Shown: in pieces, positions 1-5,921 of the stretch
Position numbering within the stretch: the first letter of the stretch is position 1
How the letters are laid out: every line of letters starts with the position of its first letter
From: an uncultured Selenomonadales bacterium
GTDB taxonomy: Bacteria > Bacillota > Negativicutes > Selenomonadales > Selenomonadaceae
DNA length: 9,403 nucleotides
Reading direction: 5' to 3'
NCBI GenBank assembly: GCA_937915725.1
Contig: CALGGV010000111.1
Span: 1 to 9,403, forward strand
The notes under the pieces: model-generated
Told to the model about the DNA's origin: nothing
Database searches by the model: none
Seen by the model: only the letters and a program-made list of their open reading frames with translations
Program-made: the position numbers and the translations under genes

Positions 1-1498
1 TTGGACCAATTTTAAGCCAAACATCGCCGTATTGTCCGTGTCCGCCGGATTGTTTTTTGTGCTTGCCTTGAACTTCAACGGATTTTCTGATAGTTTCGCG
101 GTAATCAACTCTAGGTTCGCCGAGTACCATTTGAACGCCGAATTTACGTTGAATTTTATCGCCCAAAATATCAAGATGAACTTCGCCGACGCCGCTTAAA
201 ATTGTTTGACGAGTTGCAGGGTCTTTTACAAGTTTAATAGTTTGATCTTCGTCCATTTGGCGGGTAATTGCGCCAATAACTTTATCTTCTTCTCCTTTTT
301 TGACGGAGCTGACAGCCATTGCAAGCATAGGTTCAGGATAATTTACGCGCTCATATTTAATCGCCGCGCCTTTTTCGCAAAGTGTATCGCAAGTTTTGGC
401 ATTAGAAAGTTTTGCAGTAATGACAATATCGCCGGCGTGTGCAATGTCAAGATTAATTTGAGTTTTGCCCTGCATTGTAAACAAGCCGTTAATTCTTTCT
501 GTACCTTCGGAATTTTCGCCGATAAGCTGATATTCGCCGCTTGCCTTCATATCGCCGCTAAAAACTCTGATATAAGACATACGCCCGACAAACGGGTCAA
601 CCATTGTTTTCCAAATTTGCCCGCTGAATGCATCAGAAATTTTTCTTTCGACTAAATCGCCGTTTGCAGGATTAGTACCAACTTTATTCCTAAAATTCGG
701 CGCAGGCAGATAATTTACAACATTATCTAAAAGTTTATCGACGCCTATATTTTGAAGTGCGGAGCCAACAAAGACGGGGAAAACTTTTGCCTGTTTGACG
801 CCTTCAGCAAGCGCGGCAGCAATTTGTTTTTCGTCAAGGTTATCAGTTTCGCCTTCCAAATATTTTTCCATAAGTTCGTCATTAAATTCTGCGATAATGT
901 CAAGCATTTCAAGGCGTTCAGTTTCGACTTCGTCAGCCAAATCTGCAGGAACTTCACCGGAATTAATTAAATCTACAACGCCTTTAAAAGAAGTTTCTTT
1001 TCCAACAGGAATTTGAACGGGAACGCAACTGTTGCCGAATTTTGCACGAATATCATCAAGTGTTTTTCTGAAGTCTGCGTGTTCTCTGTCCATTTTATTA
1101 ATAAAAAGTGCACGCGGCAAATTTAAACTTTCTGCAAGAGCCCACGCCTTTTCAGTTTCGACTTCGACGCCGGCATTTGCAGCAACGATAATCAATGCAG
1201 TATCAGCCGCCGCCATTGCGCCCATAACTTCGCCGATAAAATCAGGATAACCGGGGGCATCAATGAAATTTATTTTGTGATCTTTCCATTCGGTAACAGC
1301 GAGAGAATCACTGATTGTCATTTTGCGTTTAGTTTCTTCAGCCTCATAATCGAGTACGCTTGTACCGTTATCAACTTTGCCAATACGTTTAACCGCGCCG
1401 CTATGGAAAAGGCAGGCATCAAGCAGGGAAGTTTTTCCCGTTTTGCCGTGACCTGCAACTGCTACATTTCTAATAAATTCGCTGGTATAGTCTTTCAT
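1..1498 (-). CDS. EF-G-like GTPase (EF-G2 type), C-terminus beyond window
   Basis: Ribosome-associated translation GTPase of the EF-G family; 499 codons are visible and the C-terminal part lies off the left edge. Seen: G1 loop AGHGKTGKT at residues 15-23, switch-I region around KRKMTI (57-62), G3 as DAPGY (80-84), G4 NKMD (134-137), and a domain IV signature GKHKKQSGGHGQYGDV near the window edge. Canonical EF-G has DTPGH in G3 and RGITI in switch I; the Tyr for His and the KRKMTI variant fit the EF-G-like (EF-G2) subgroup rather than the main elongation factor. The ATG is preceded by TTGGAGG at a good distance. There is no neighbouring rpsL/rpsG/tuf cluster, again arguing for the accessory paralogue. 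Family assignment is firm; the exact cellular role of EF-G2 proteins is not established. Confidence 0.92.
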   Translation of the reverse strand, partial: MKDYTSEFIRNVAVAGHGKTGKTSLLDACLFHSGAVKRIGKVDNGTSVLDYEAEETKRKMTISDSLAVTEWKDHKINFIDAPGYPDFIGEVMGAMAAADTALIIVAANAGVEVETEKAWALAESLNLPRALFINKMDREHADFRKTLDDIRAKFGNSCVPVQIPVGKETSFKGVVDLINSGEVPADLADEVETERLEMLDIIAEFNDELMEKYLEGETDNLDEKQIAAALAEGVKQAKVFPVFVGSALQNIGVDKLLDNVVNYLPAPNFRNKVGTNPANGDLVERKISDAFSGQIWKTMVDPFVGRMSYIRVFSGDMKASGEYQLIGENSEGTERINGLFTMQGKTQINLDIAHAGDIVITAKLSNAKTCDTLCEKGAAIKYERVNYPEPMLAMAVSSVKKGEEDKVIGAITRQMDEDQTIKLVKDPATRQTILSGVGEVHLDILGDKIQRKFGVQMVLGEPRVDYRETIRKSVEVQGKHKKQSGGHGQYGDVWLKIGP

Positions 1499-1534
1499 TC
1501 AAACAAAACCTCCAATAATTTTTCTGAAAGTATA

Positions 1535-1556
1535 TTTCTAGCAAAGTTGCTTTTAT
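1535..1556. repeat. 22-bp direct repeat, left copy (palindromic core AGCAAAGTTGCT)
   Basis: Near-identical (21 of 22 bases) to 1757-1778. Each copy contains an inverted-repeat core AGCAA-nn-TTGCT. The two copies flank the phytase tail fragment. This copy lies between the fragment's stop codon and the EF-G-like gene, in that gene's upstream region, so it could be an operator or a recombination scar. Confidence 0.7.
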
Positions 1557-1563
1557 CCTGCCT

Positions 1564-1740
1564 TTATTTTTGTTTTATATATTCAGCCCATGAAATGGAA
1601 ATATAGCCGCGATTAATTTTAAACATATACTCATAAAATTTTCTAAATTCAGCGGCGCGGGAATTTTGCGCTTGTACGTAATAATCATATTTATCACCGT
1701 CGATAATTTTCAATAAATTTGAACCGCCCCATTCTGCATT
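1564..1740 (-). pseudogene. 3' fragment of a second PTP-like phytase gene
   Basis: The open frame ending at this TAA encodes about 55 residues that align with the last residues (about 242-294) of the complete phytase-like protein at 7619-8512. Shared features are a DYY motif, NSRA, a Phe/Tyr-rich helix and SW(A/S)EY(I/V)xQK at the end. Identity is moderate, so this is a diverged paralogue, not a recent copy. The catalytic P-loop and everything N-terminal are missing; upstream the frame runs into unrelated sequence and overlaps the 170-residue gene. It sits between two 22-bp direct repeats. Almost certainly non-functional. Confidence 0.75.
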
Positions 1741-1756
1741 ACGGCGGAAAGAATTT

Positions 1757-1778
1757 TTTCTAGCAAATTTGCTTTTAT
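1757..1778. repeat. 22-bp direct repeat, right copy (perfect palindrome AGCAAATTTGCT)
   Basis: Partner of 1535-1556, one mismatch. Here the core is a perfect 12-bp palindrome. The similarity extends a further ~10 bp on the left (GAAAG plus an AT-rich stretch) with a one-base indel. Confidence 0.7.
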
Positions 1779-1795
1779 TTTGACATAGTTTACTC

Positions 1796-2308
1796 CTACA
1801 GGCTAACCTTAATGCTAACTTCATAATCTGCGCTGAACTGTTCGCAAAGTTCATCAGTCTTTTGTTTAATTTCGGCGTTAGATTTATTCCCGCAGTTGGT
1901 CAACTCGAAAATAATCTTAGGCGCGGCTACAGTAACTCCGCGTTTGCCGATGGGCGATTCAGTAAGTGGAAGATTGGTAGTTCCGGTTGCAAGTGCGTCA
2001 GAAACGGCTTGCGCTAAATCGTCAAAATAAAATTTGCCGGTATTGGCATCAGTATCGATTTTAATTTTGTTCACCTCAATTTCATTTGGCAACATCCACA
2101 ACAACATATCAGTAATTTTTTTAGCATTGGCGGCGAGGAAGACTTTCAAATTATCAAGAAAAACAGCCTCCTCGCTGTCAGTGGGCTTGCGGCGAAGGAG
2201 CATTGAGGTTTTCCCGGTAAACACGCTGATTAATAACGGCAAATTGTTTAAGGCATTGCTAAAGCCCTGTAAAGATTTGTCTTTCACGGACACTTCGTTA
2301 TCAGTCAT
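1796..2308 (-). CDS. hypothetical protein, 170 aa, phage-type
   Basis: I do not recognise a family. The ATG is preceded by AAGGGTGAGAG, a fair ribosome binding site. The protein is acidic to neutral with no signal peptide; residues about 20-40 are hydrophobic (NNLPLLISVF) but interrupted by charge, so a membrane segment is doubtful. The centre (about 65-85) is a likely helix (AANAKKITDMLLWMLP), followed by a Thr/Ala-rich stretch and a C-terminal beta-rich region with two Cys. A minus-strand terminator lies 34 bp upstream, so it probably has its own promoter in the short gap. Downstream comes the phytase tail fragment. The coding frame looks real because its long open frame is uninterrupted and has a ribosome binding site; the plus-strand frame over the same bases is a shadow. 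Confidence 0.6.
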   Translation of the reverse strand: MTDNEVSVKDKSLQGFSNALNNLPLLISVFTGKTSMLLRRKPTDSEEAVFLDNLKVFLAANAKKITDMLLWMLPNEIEVNKIKIDTDANTGKFYFDDLAQAVSDALATGTTNLPLTESPIGKRGVTVAAPKIIFELTNCGNKSNAEIKQKTDELCEQFSADYEVSIKVSL

Positions 2309-2341
2309 TTTCTCTCACCCTTTCGTCTTCAGTTGTTGCAC

Positions 2342-2363
2342 AAAAAAAACCGCACATTGGCGG
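2342..2363 (-). terminator. rho-independent terminator candidate
   Basis: On the minus strand: CCGC, 6-nt loop, GCGG, then eight T. The stem is only 4 bp but all G/C. It would stop transcripts arriving from the 2704-2916 gene before the 170-residue gene. Confidence 0.45.
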
Positions 2364-2399
2364 CTGGATAAAAATCCCGTCAAAGTACCGTTAAGATAC

Positions 2400-2415
2400 T
2401 TTCAAGGCATTTTAC
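2400..2415. repeat. 16-bp direct repeat, copy 1
   Basis: TTTCAAGGCATTTTAC, identical to 3219-3234. Both copies lie on the upstream side of a short plus-strand gene, about 91 and 99 nt before the respective ATG. Confidence 0.65.
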
Positions 2416-2443
2416 GATATTGTAGCGATTATGATAAAATCGC
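2411..2443 (+). promoter_or_regulatory. promoter candidate with overlapping inverted repeat
   Basis: Extended -10 TG-A-TAAAAT (2432-2440), with a weak -35 (TTTACG or TTACGA near 2411-2417) at 17-18 bp. A 6-bp inverted repeat, GCGATT (2425-2430) and AATCGC (2438-2443), overlaps the -10, as an operator would. It precedes the 2506 gene. Confidence 0.4.
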
Positions 2444-2505
2444 CTGTGTTCCGGATTGAAAGGAGCCGGTTCATTGGAAGATTGAAAGAAAGGAGGGGAT
2501 TTGCT

Positions 2506-2727
2506 ATGACAACGGTTAAGACTTTCGGGAAAGAATACGTCGGTCATTGTGAGAAATTAAACGGAAATGTTTCTATAGGTGTTCATATGTTTGAGAAAAT
2601 CACGGACGGCTTTTCGAGGTTAGGCGTGTGGGGTTTTGAATGCCCAATAAAAGAAGAATGTGAATTTGCTTACAAAGACCAATGTACCGTTTATCAAGAA
2701 TTTTTATTGACCATCTACAAGTCCTAA
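2506..2727 (+). CDS. small Cys-containing hypothetical protein, 73 aa
   Basis: Not recognised. I choose the ATG at 2506 because AAAGGAGGGG ends about nine bases before it; the frame is open further upstream but without a comparable site. The C-terminal half carries clustered Cys: FECPIKEEC followed by YKDQC, plus one earlier Cys (HCEKLNG), suggesting a small metal-binding or disulfide-stabilised fold. No signal peptide or membrane segment. It lies against the direction of the surrounding genes, and its 3' end overlaps the converging 2704-2916 gene by 24 bp. A promoter with an overlapping inverted repeat lies upstream. The good ribosome binding site supports it as real. Confidence 0.6.
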   Translation: MTTVKTFGKEYVGHCEKLNGNVSIGVHMFEKITDGFSRLGVWGFECPIKEECEFAYKDQCTVYQEFLLTIYKS

Positions 2728-2916
2728 CCCCTTAAGAGGGTAATTCTTGTAAAATTCGGCAAAATCCACAAAAAGATTCTTTCTTAGAACAGTAGCTGAA
2801 TTTCTTGTGAATAAAATAATTTCATCTTCGTCGAGTTTTGCGCGCATATAATCAAGCACTGTCTTGCATAAGCGACAAAATTCGGCGTCTTTTTTGTCTT
2901 CTTCATCGCTCATCAT
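2704..2916 (-). CDS. small hypothetical protein, 70 aa, chimeric head
   Basis: Function unknown. It starts MMSDEEDKKDAEFCRL, exactly as the 55-residue protein at 5914-6081, because the start lies inside the 134-bp perfect repeat. After residue 16 the two proteins are unrelated. Here the tail is a helix (about 17-38) followed by NLFVDFAEFYKNYPLKG near the end. Highly acidic at the N-terminus. The start overlaps the stop of the preceding fragment (ATGA), with AGGGTGAT a few bases before it. Soluble, no signal peptide. The 3' end overlaps the convergent 2506-2727 gene. Confidence 0.6.
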   Translation of the reverse strand: MMSDEEDKKDAEFCRLCKTVLDYMRAKLDEDEIILFTRNSATVLRKNLFVDFAEFYKNYPLKGLGLVDGQ

Positions 2917-3002
2917 TTTTTTATCACCCTGTCTATATCATCGTGTTTAATCGTGTCGGTGTTAATGGTACCGTCAATTTTATCAATGTCCGCCTCGTAC
3001 GC
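2869..3002. repeat. 134-bp perfect direct repeat, copy A
   Basis: Identical base for base to 6034-6167, offset 3,165 bp. It contains the last 29 codons of one small gene and the first ~16 codons of the next, overlapping at ATGA. Sequence outside both boundaries is unrelated between the copies. Confidence 0.93.
2913..3002 (-). pseudogene. 3' fragment of the 56-aa small gene
   Basis: Encodes the same C-terminal 29 residues (AYEADIDK to VIKK) as the intact gene at 6078-6248. Upstream of 3002 the frame is open only to an in-frame TGA at 3056-3054 and has no ATG, GTG or convincing ribosome binding site. It is therefore a headless copy created by the repeat. Its stop overlaps the start of the 2704-2916 gene, as in the intact locus. 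Confidence 0.7.
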
Positions 3003-3007
3003 AATGA

Positions 3008-3182
3008 TTAATCTTTTTTCTCCCAAAGGCGTATTGCTGAAAATTTTTCGTGTTCAATTGTACGTACAAGATTAATCATCTGCGCCGTTAAATTCGGCAA
3101 GTCTTTAGTATCAGCATTTTTTTGAGCGTTCCGCTAACAACTCCAACTGTTCACGGAGCGTCTTTTTTATTTTTTCATTCAT
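3008..3182 (-). pseudogene. small phage-type helical protein, frameshifted at a T7 run
   Basis: From ATG 3182 the frame reads MNEKIKKTLREQLELLAERS and then stops after KKC because of a seven-base homopolymer (T7 on the plus strand at 3117-3123). Removing one base lets the frame continue for about 36 more codons (DTKDLPNLTAQMINLVRTIE then EHEKFSAIRLWEKKD) to TAA at 3010-3008, about 58 residues in all. The restored product is a charged helical protein like small proteins encoded near phage packaging genes; I assign no function. GGAG lies about 11 bases before the ATG. A sequencing error in the homopolymer is the obvious alternative. Confidence 0.6.
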
Positions 3183-3218
3183 TTTTTTTCAACTCCAATA
3201 TTTTATCGTCTGCGGTAA

Positions 3219-3234
3219 TTTCAAGGCATTTTAC
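3219..3234. repeat. 16-bp direct repeat, copy 2
   Basis: Identical to 2400-2415; lies upstream of the holin-like toxin promoter. Confidence 0.65.
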
Positions 3235-3239
3235 AGCAT

Positions 3240-3257
3240 AAAAAACCGCTGTTGCGG
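3240..3257 (-). terminator. rho-independent terminator candidate
   Basis: On the minus strand: CCGC-AACA-GCGG followed by six T. Placed to end the methyltransferase/MuF-toxin/immunity transcript after 3504. It overlaps the -35 region of the opposing promoter. Confidence 0.45.
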
Positions 3258-3279
3258 CGGAATGAATTTATGTTATAAT
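3252..3279 (+). promoter_or_regulatory. promoter of the holin-like toxin gene
   Basis: Perfect -10 TATAAT (3274-3279) with an extended TG one base before it (3271-3272), and a -35-like TTGCGG (3252-3257) at 16 bp. One of the best promoter matches in the window. Confidence 0.65.
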
Positions 3280-3307
3280 TGCATAAGCAAGTGGTGCGAT
3301 TGGTTAA

Positions 3308-3328
3308 ACCTCTACGGAAGGAGGTGAT
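3308..3328 (+). promoter_or_regulatory. Shine-Dalgarno and sequestering hairpin of the toxin mRNA
   Basis: AAGGAGGTGAT (3318-3328) is an almost complete anti-16S match. ACCTC (3308-3312) can pair with GAGGT (3321-3325) across an 8-nt loop and would hide it. Leaders of this kind are typical of holin-like toxin genes. Confidence 0.5.
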
Positions 3329-3332
3329 GCCA

Positions 3333-3443
3333 ATGGCAGAATTCGAGACGATACAAACATTAATACAATTATGCGATATGCTAATTGACGCAGGAGTGCT
3401 CGCTGTTTCTTGTTTAATCGCTTTTACCAAAGAACGAAACTGA
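3333..3443 (+). CDS. putative holin-like toxin peptide, 36 aa
   Basis: Small hydrophobic peptide starting MAEFETIQTLIQLCDMLI and ending in a basic tail, FTKERN. The layout fits the holin-like toxin family (Hol_Tox): a short acidic/polar head with E-x-I-x-x-L-I, one predicted membrane helix (about residues 10-30, ending VLAVSCLIAF), then a charged tail. The helix is less purely hydrophobic than usual (two Asp around 15-19), which could weaken or abolish activity. It has a strong extended -10 promoter, a near-perfect ribosome binding site and a possible SD-masking hairpin. Members of this family act at the membrane and are often controlled by antisense RNA (type I toxin-antitoxin); I cannot point to a definite antitoxin RNA. 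Orientation is opposite to its neighbours. Confidence 0.65.
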   Translation: MAEFETIQTLIQLCDMLIDAGVLAVSCLIAFTKERN

Positions 3444-3503
3444 GGAACATACGTCAAAGTTTTAGTCGTAGCCTCGTACCACTTGTTATTTTTTTGTTTA
3501 CGA

Positions 3504-3749
3504 TTAAGCAGTTGAGCCTTCGGATAAAAAAACCAACTTACCGCTTTTTAGTATTTTTTGACATTCTTCCATTAAACACGAAAAATATTCAAACTTACCA
3601 TTTTCTTTGAAAACGAATATTGATACTGCCCCCAATTTATCTTTTTCATCGTAAAAATCAAACGCCCATCTGTCGCCACAATCCAATATTGAATCTACCT
3701 TGCCAATTGCCGTTTCAACCAATTTTATCGCGTGTTCAAGTGTTATCAT
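3504..3749 (-). CDS. candidate immunity protein for the papain-fold toxin, 81 aa
   Basis: Small acidic soluble protein (MITLEHAIKLVETAIGKVDS at the start, then a WAFDFYDEKD stretch, SIFVFKENGKFEYF, and a C-terminal KILKSGKLVFL). The helix plus antiparallel-strand pattern with a V-x-K-E-N-G-x-F-x-x-F turn resembles small immunity proteins of polymorphic toxin systems; I cannot name the Imm family. Start: ATG 3749, with AGGAG eight bases upstream; a GTG at 3752 is closer to that site and less likely. The gene overlaps the 3' end of the toxin by 14 bp, implying translational coupling. That placement directly behind a toxin tip is the main argument for immunity. Confidence 0.6.
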   Translation of the reverse strand: MITLEHAIKLVETAIGKVDSILDCGDRWAFDFYDEKDKLGAVSIFVFKENGKFEYFSCLMEECQKILKSGKLVFLSEGSTA

Positions 3750-4728
3750 CACTGCTACTCCTATTCATACAAAAACGTTTAACTAAATCTGTAAATTTTA
3801 AATTGTCAACGCGCATTATGCATATACTTTCTGCCACTGCCTCTTTTAATTGTTGGCGTGCGGCAATTAATTTTGTTTGCCCATCGCTTATTTGTACGAC
3901 ATTTTTTTCTTGACATTGTGCACCTATGATATGGCTGCCGTTTTTATGGCTTGTATTTTTGTCCCATTTAAACCAAATAAATGCTCGTGAACCTTTGCCA
4001 AAACTTTTAACGATATTTTCTACAGATTCGACAATATCGCCTTCCAATTCTTCCTTGCTTAATTTCAATATAGGGTTAGTTTTTTCAAAAACATTTAAAA
4101 GGTTCTCAACTTTGCGCATTTCATCAGTAATGCCGTAACTCGGACGGGCGATTACGTCATAACCGAGCATTCTTGCTTCAAGAGCCACTACACAACGCTG
4201 GCAATTTATCATTCTTTCAAAACTTTTGCCGTTGCCGTTCACATACGAAATTTCTGTTGCCCAATTTGGCTCGCGGTTTAATTTTTTAAAACCAAAATCT
4301 TTGCCTGTTGCCGCTGCAAACGCTTTATCTTCGGATTCTTTTATTTTTTGTTGTTGCGACGTTAATTTAACGTTTACGATTGATATTTTACCATTATTTT
4401 CATTATTTATCAACCGTGTTGGAGTTACTTTTTCGCCATTAGCTAATCTGCGTATAATATCTTCGCCGCGTTTTAATTCGTCGTCCTTAGACTTTGCAGG
4501 GCGATTCTTTTCCCATTGTTCAAGCGTCATACTTTGTTCAAGGTAGATTTTTTTATAATCGGGATATTTCATTTCAGCCGGTACTTGAATATTTTTACCG
4601 CTTTTATCACGTGCAATTCGCTTGCCGCCTTCCACTATCGCTGAAATGGTACTTCTGCAACGCGGGTGCATTGGCGGTGCGTTTGTACCTACTGAATATT
4701 CTTCCAACAAATGCAAAGTACCGTCCAA
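3736..4728 (-). CDS. MuF-type polymorphic toxin tip with papain-fold (Tox-PL-like) domain, 5'-truncated
   Basis: Tail of a phage head-morphogenesis (MuF/SPP1 gp7) protein fused to a toxin domain. Numbered from the TTG at 4728: residues 1-30 carry the MuF end motif NAPPMHPRCRST (16-27); a linker contains KVTPTRLIN (100-108); residues about 155-320 form the toxin domain. That domain has NCQRC (175-179), GSH (264-266) and DGQ (282-284), the expected Cys, His, Asp of papain-fold toxins that act as deamidases or peptidases on host proteins. The homology to the other MuF copy begins at about 4798, but the frame from the TAA at 4836-4834 has no ATG/GTG/TTG before 4728, and that TTG lacks a ribosome binding site. 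So the real gene is headless: an orphan cassette. Its 5' part overlaps the methyltransferase 3' end. The toxin family call is by motif only. Confidence 0.75.
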   Translation of the reverse strand: MDGTLHLLEEYSVGTNAPPMHPRCRSTISAIVEGGKRIARDKSGKNIQVPAEMKYPDYKKIYLEQSMTLEQWEKNRPAKSKDDELKRGEDIIRRLANGEKVTPTRLINNENNGKISIVNVKLTSQQQKIKESEDKAFAAATGKDFGFKKLNREPNWATEISYVNGNGKSFERMINCQRCVVALEARMLGYDVIARPSYGITDEMRKVENLLNVFEKTNPILKLSKEELEGDIVESVENIVKSFGKGSRAFIWFKWDKNTSHKNGSHIIGAQCQEKNVVQISDGQTKLIAARQQLKEAVAESICIMRVDNLKFTDLVKRFCMNRSSSDDNT

Positions 4729-4798
4729 AGATTGACAGCGTGGGGTTGTCCTGTGGTCAAGTACCGCTATAAATTCGTATTCTTCAAGCCCTGCCGCC
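4640..4798. repeat. MuF homology block, copy 2
   Basis: About 159 bp matching 7221-7379 without gaps and with roughly ten mismatches (about 94% identical by eye). It encodes the MuF C-terminal motif in both. Homology starts at a GGCGGC step, exactly where the methyltransferase gene ends. Confidence 0.85.
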
Positions 4799-5690
4799 TC
4801 CGAATAAAAAGCCGCTTGTAAACTTTTTTGCCGTTAATCTGTGCGTTCCAACTTGTACCGTCAACGTGAACGCCGCAATCTCCGTAAACAGCCGTACAGC
4901 CCAAAATTTCAAACTGCGCGGGATTATATTTATCAAGAAAAGTAATTGGTACGCCCATTACTCCAAAATAATTGCAGGGAATTTGCGCAGTTTTTGAAAC
5001 TTCTATTGCGTCATAATTATCATAGTGAGGGTATTTTTCAGGCGAATATTCCTGCACCAAATTTATTCCTTCATTCTGTTTTTTCAATGGAATATTCGTA
5101 TACCAAATAGCCGCTGTCTGCGCCAACATTTTATTATCAACAATTCTGTAGCGGCTGCCTCCGTCTGAATTGTTAAGAAAATCTTGCTTGTATTTTTCTG
5201 GAAATGTAAAAAGCAAATTTTTACCCATTGGCGTATAGCCTACCCCAATTTTATTTTTCATAATCAGCGGGAAAACTTCTTTGTAAGTTATTGCGTTTTT
5301 ATTGCCAAGTATCACGAAAAATTTTTTGTATTGAATTAACTGCGCGACGTATTCTCTAAAAAGGCTGAAAGGCGGATTGGTAACGACAATATCAGCTTGT
5401 TTTAAAAGTTCGATACATTCAGGACTGCGAAAATCGCCTTTTGATTTGTCAACGCCGTAAGGCGTAATTTCATAGCCGCTTACAAACAATTTTTTCAAGC
5501 CCAATTCTTCAAAATTTTCCTTGAAATATCTTACAAAGTTACTCTGCCGATAGTCATCGCAGTTACAGTAAACTGTTTTACCACTAAAAAAAGCGCGGTA
5601 GTGTTTCAACTCGCGCTCTATATCTTCAAGCTGTGTATAAAATTCGTCTGCCTTTGCAGTTTTCGCCGCTCTTAGGTTTGTGTTACTCAT
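4767..5690 (-). CDS. adenine-specific DNA methyltransferase, EcoRI family
   Basis: Transfers a methyl group from S-adenosylmethionine to adenine N6 in DNA. Seen: the family's N-terminal block NTNLRAAKTAKADEFYTQLE, YCNCDDYRQSNF (about 41-52), GDFRSPEC, and the catalytic motif NPPFSLF (motif IV, N-P-P-F), followed by NKNAITYKEVFPLI and MGVPITFLDKYNP near the C-terminus. ATG 5690 has CGGAG seven bases upstream. 307 residues, slightly short for the family because the segment before GDFRS is compact. No restriction nuclease is adjacent, so it is an orphan phage-type methylase, probably protecting phage DNA. The last residues (after KRLFIRR) are encoded by MuF DNA in another frame, indicating that the natural C-terminus was replaced. 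21 bp separate it from the upstream 69-residue gene. Confidence 0.88.
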   Translation of the reverse strand: MSNTNLRAAKTAKADEFYTQLEDIERELKHYRAFFSGKTVYCNCDDYRQSNFVRYFKENFEELGLKKLFVSGYEITPYGVDKSKGDFRSPECIELLKQADIVVTNPPFSLFREYVAQLIQYKKFFVILGNKNAITYKEVFPLIMKNKIGVGYTPMGKNLLFTFPEKYKQDFLNNSDGGSRYRIVDNKMLAQTAAIWYTNIPLKKQNEGINLVQEYSPEKYPHYDNYDAIEVSKTAQIPCNYFGVMGVPITFLDKYNPAQFEILGCTAVYGDCGVHVDGTSWNAQINGKKVYKRLFIRRRQGLKNTNL

Positions 5691-5711
5691 TGTTATCTCC
5701 GTAAGTCAGCG

Positions 5712-5921
5712 TTAAATATCATTGATAGAAGGCTCTTTGCCGGGATACCAACCATTCATCAACATTATTGTTTCTTTTAGCAATTCCCCATCTTTACTGT
5801 ACTCTTGAATGTGCGCCTGACAAGCTTTGTCGCGGCTGATTGGTTGCCCTTTGATATCTTTATAAAAAATCTTTGCGTAAGCCCCACCACAGGGAGTTTT
5901 CTCGTTGAGGATTTCAAACAT
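5712..5921 (-). CDS. small phage-type hypothetical protein, 69 aa
   Basis: No function known to me. MFEILNEKTPCGGAYAKIFY at the N-terminus (the TPCGG-x-Y-x-K-x-x-Y pattern recurs, in my memory, in small phage proteins), then KDIKGQPISRDKA and a C-terminal GWYPGKEP. Soluble, no signal or membrane segment. ATG 5921 overlaps the stop of the preceding 55-residue gene (ATGTTTGA) and has AAGGAG ten bases upstream. It is followed after 21 bp by the methyltransferase, so the three are likely cotranscribed. Confidence 0.65.
   Translation of the reverse strand: MFEILNEKTPCGGAYAKIFYKDIKGQPISRDKACQAHIQEYSKDGELLKETIMLMNGWYPGKEPSINDI

Noticed and set aside
206..1606. Several plus-strand open frames of 70-150 codons
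   Set aside because: They lie antisense to the EF-G-like gene, carry no ribosome binding sites and give Phe/Ser/Cys-rich nonsense; shadows.
2034..2459. Plus-strand open frame of 141 codons
   Set aside because: Mostly antisense to the 170-residue minus-strand gene, which has a ribosome binding site and better composition; also runs through a terminator hairpin.
2722..2738. Possible terminator after the 73-residue gene (ACCC...GGGT)
   Set aside because: Stem only 4 bp with no T-run after it, and it is coding sequence of the opposing gene.
3221..3457. Minus-strand open frame of 78 codons
   Set aside because: Antisense to the holin-like toxin and its promoter; no ribosome binding site.
3410..4772. 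Plus-strand open frames over the papain-toxin region
   Set aside because: Antisense shadows; translations lack any domain signal while the minus strand shows clear motifs.
4767..5690. Restriction-modification system
   Set aside because: Only the methyltransferase is present; no adjacent ORF resembles a restriction nuclease, so it is called an orphan phage-type methylase.
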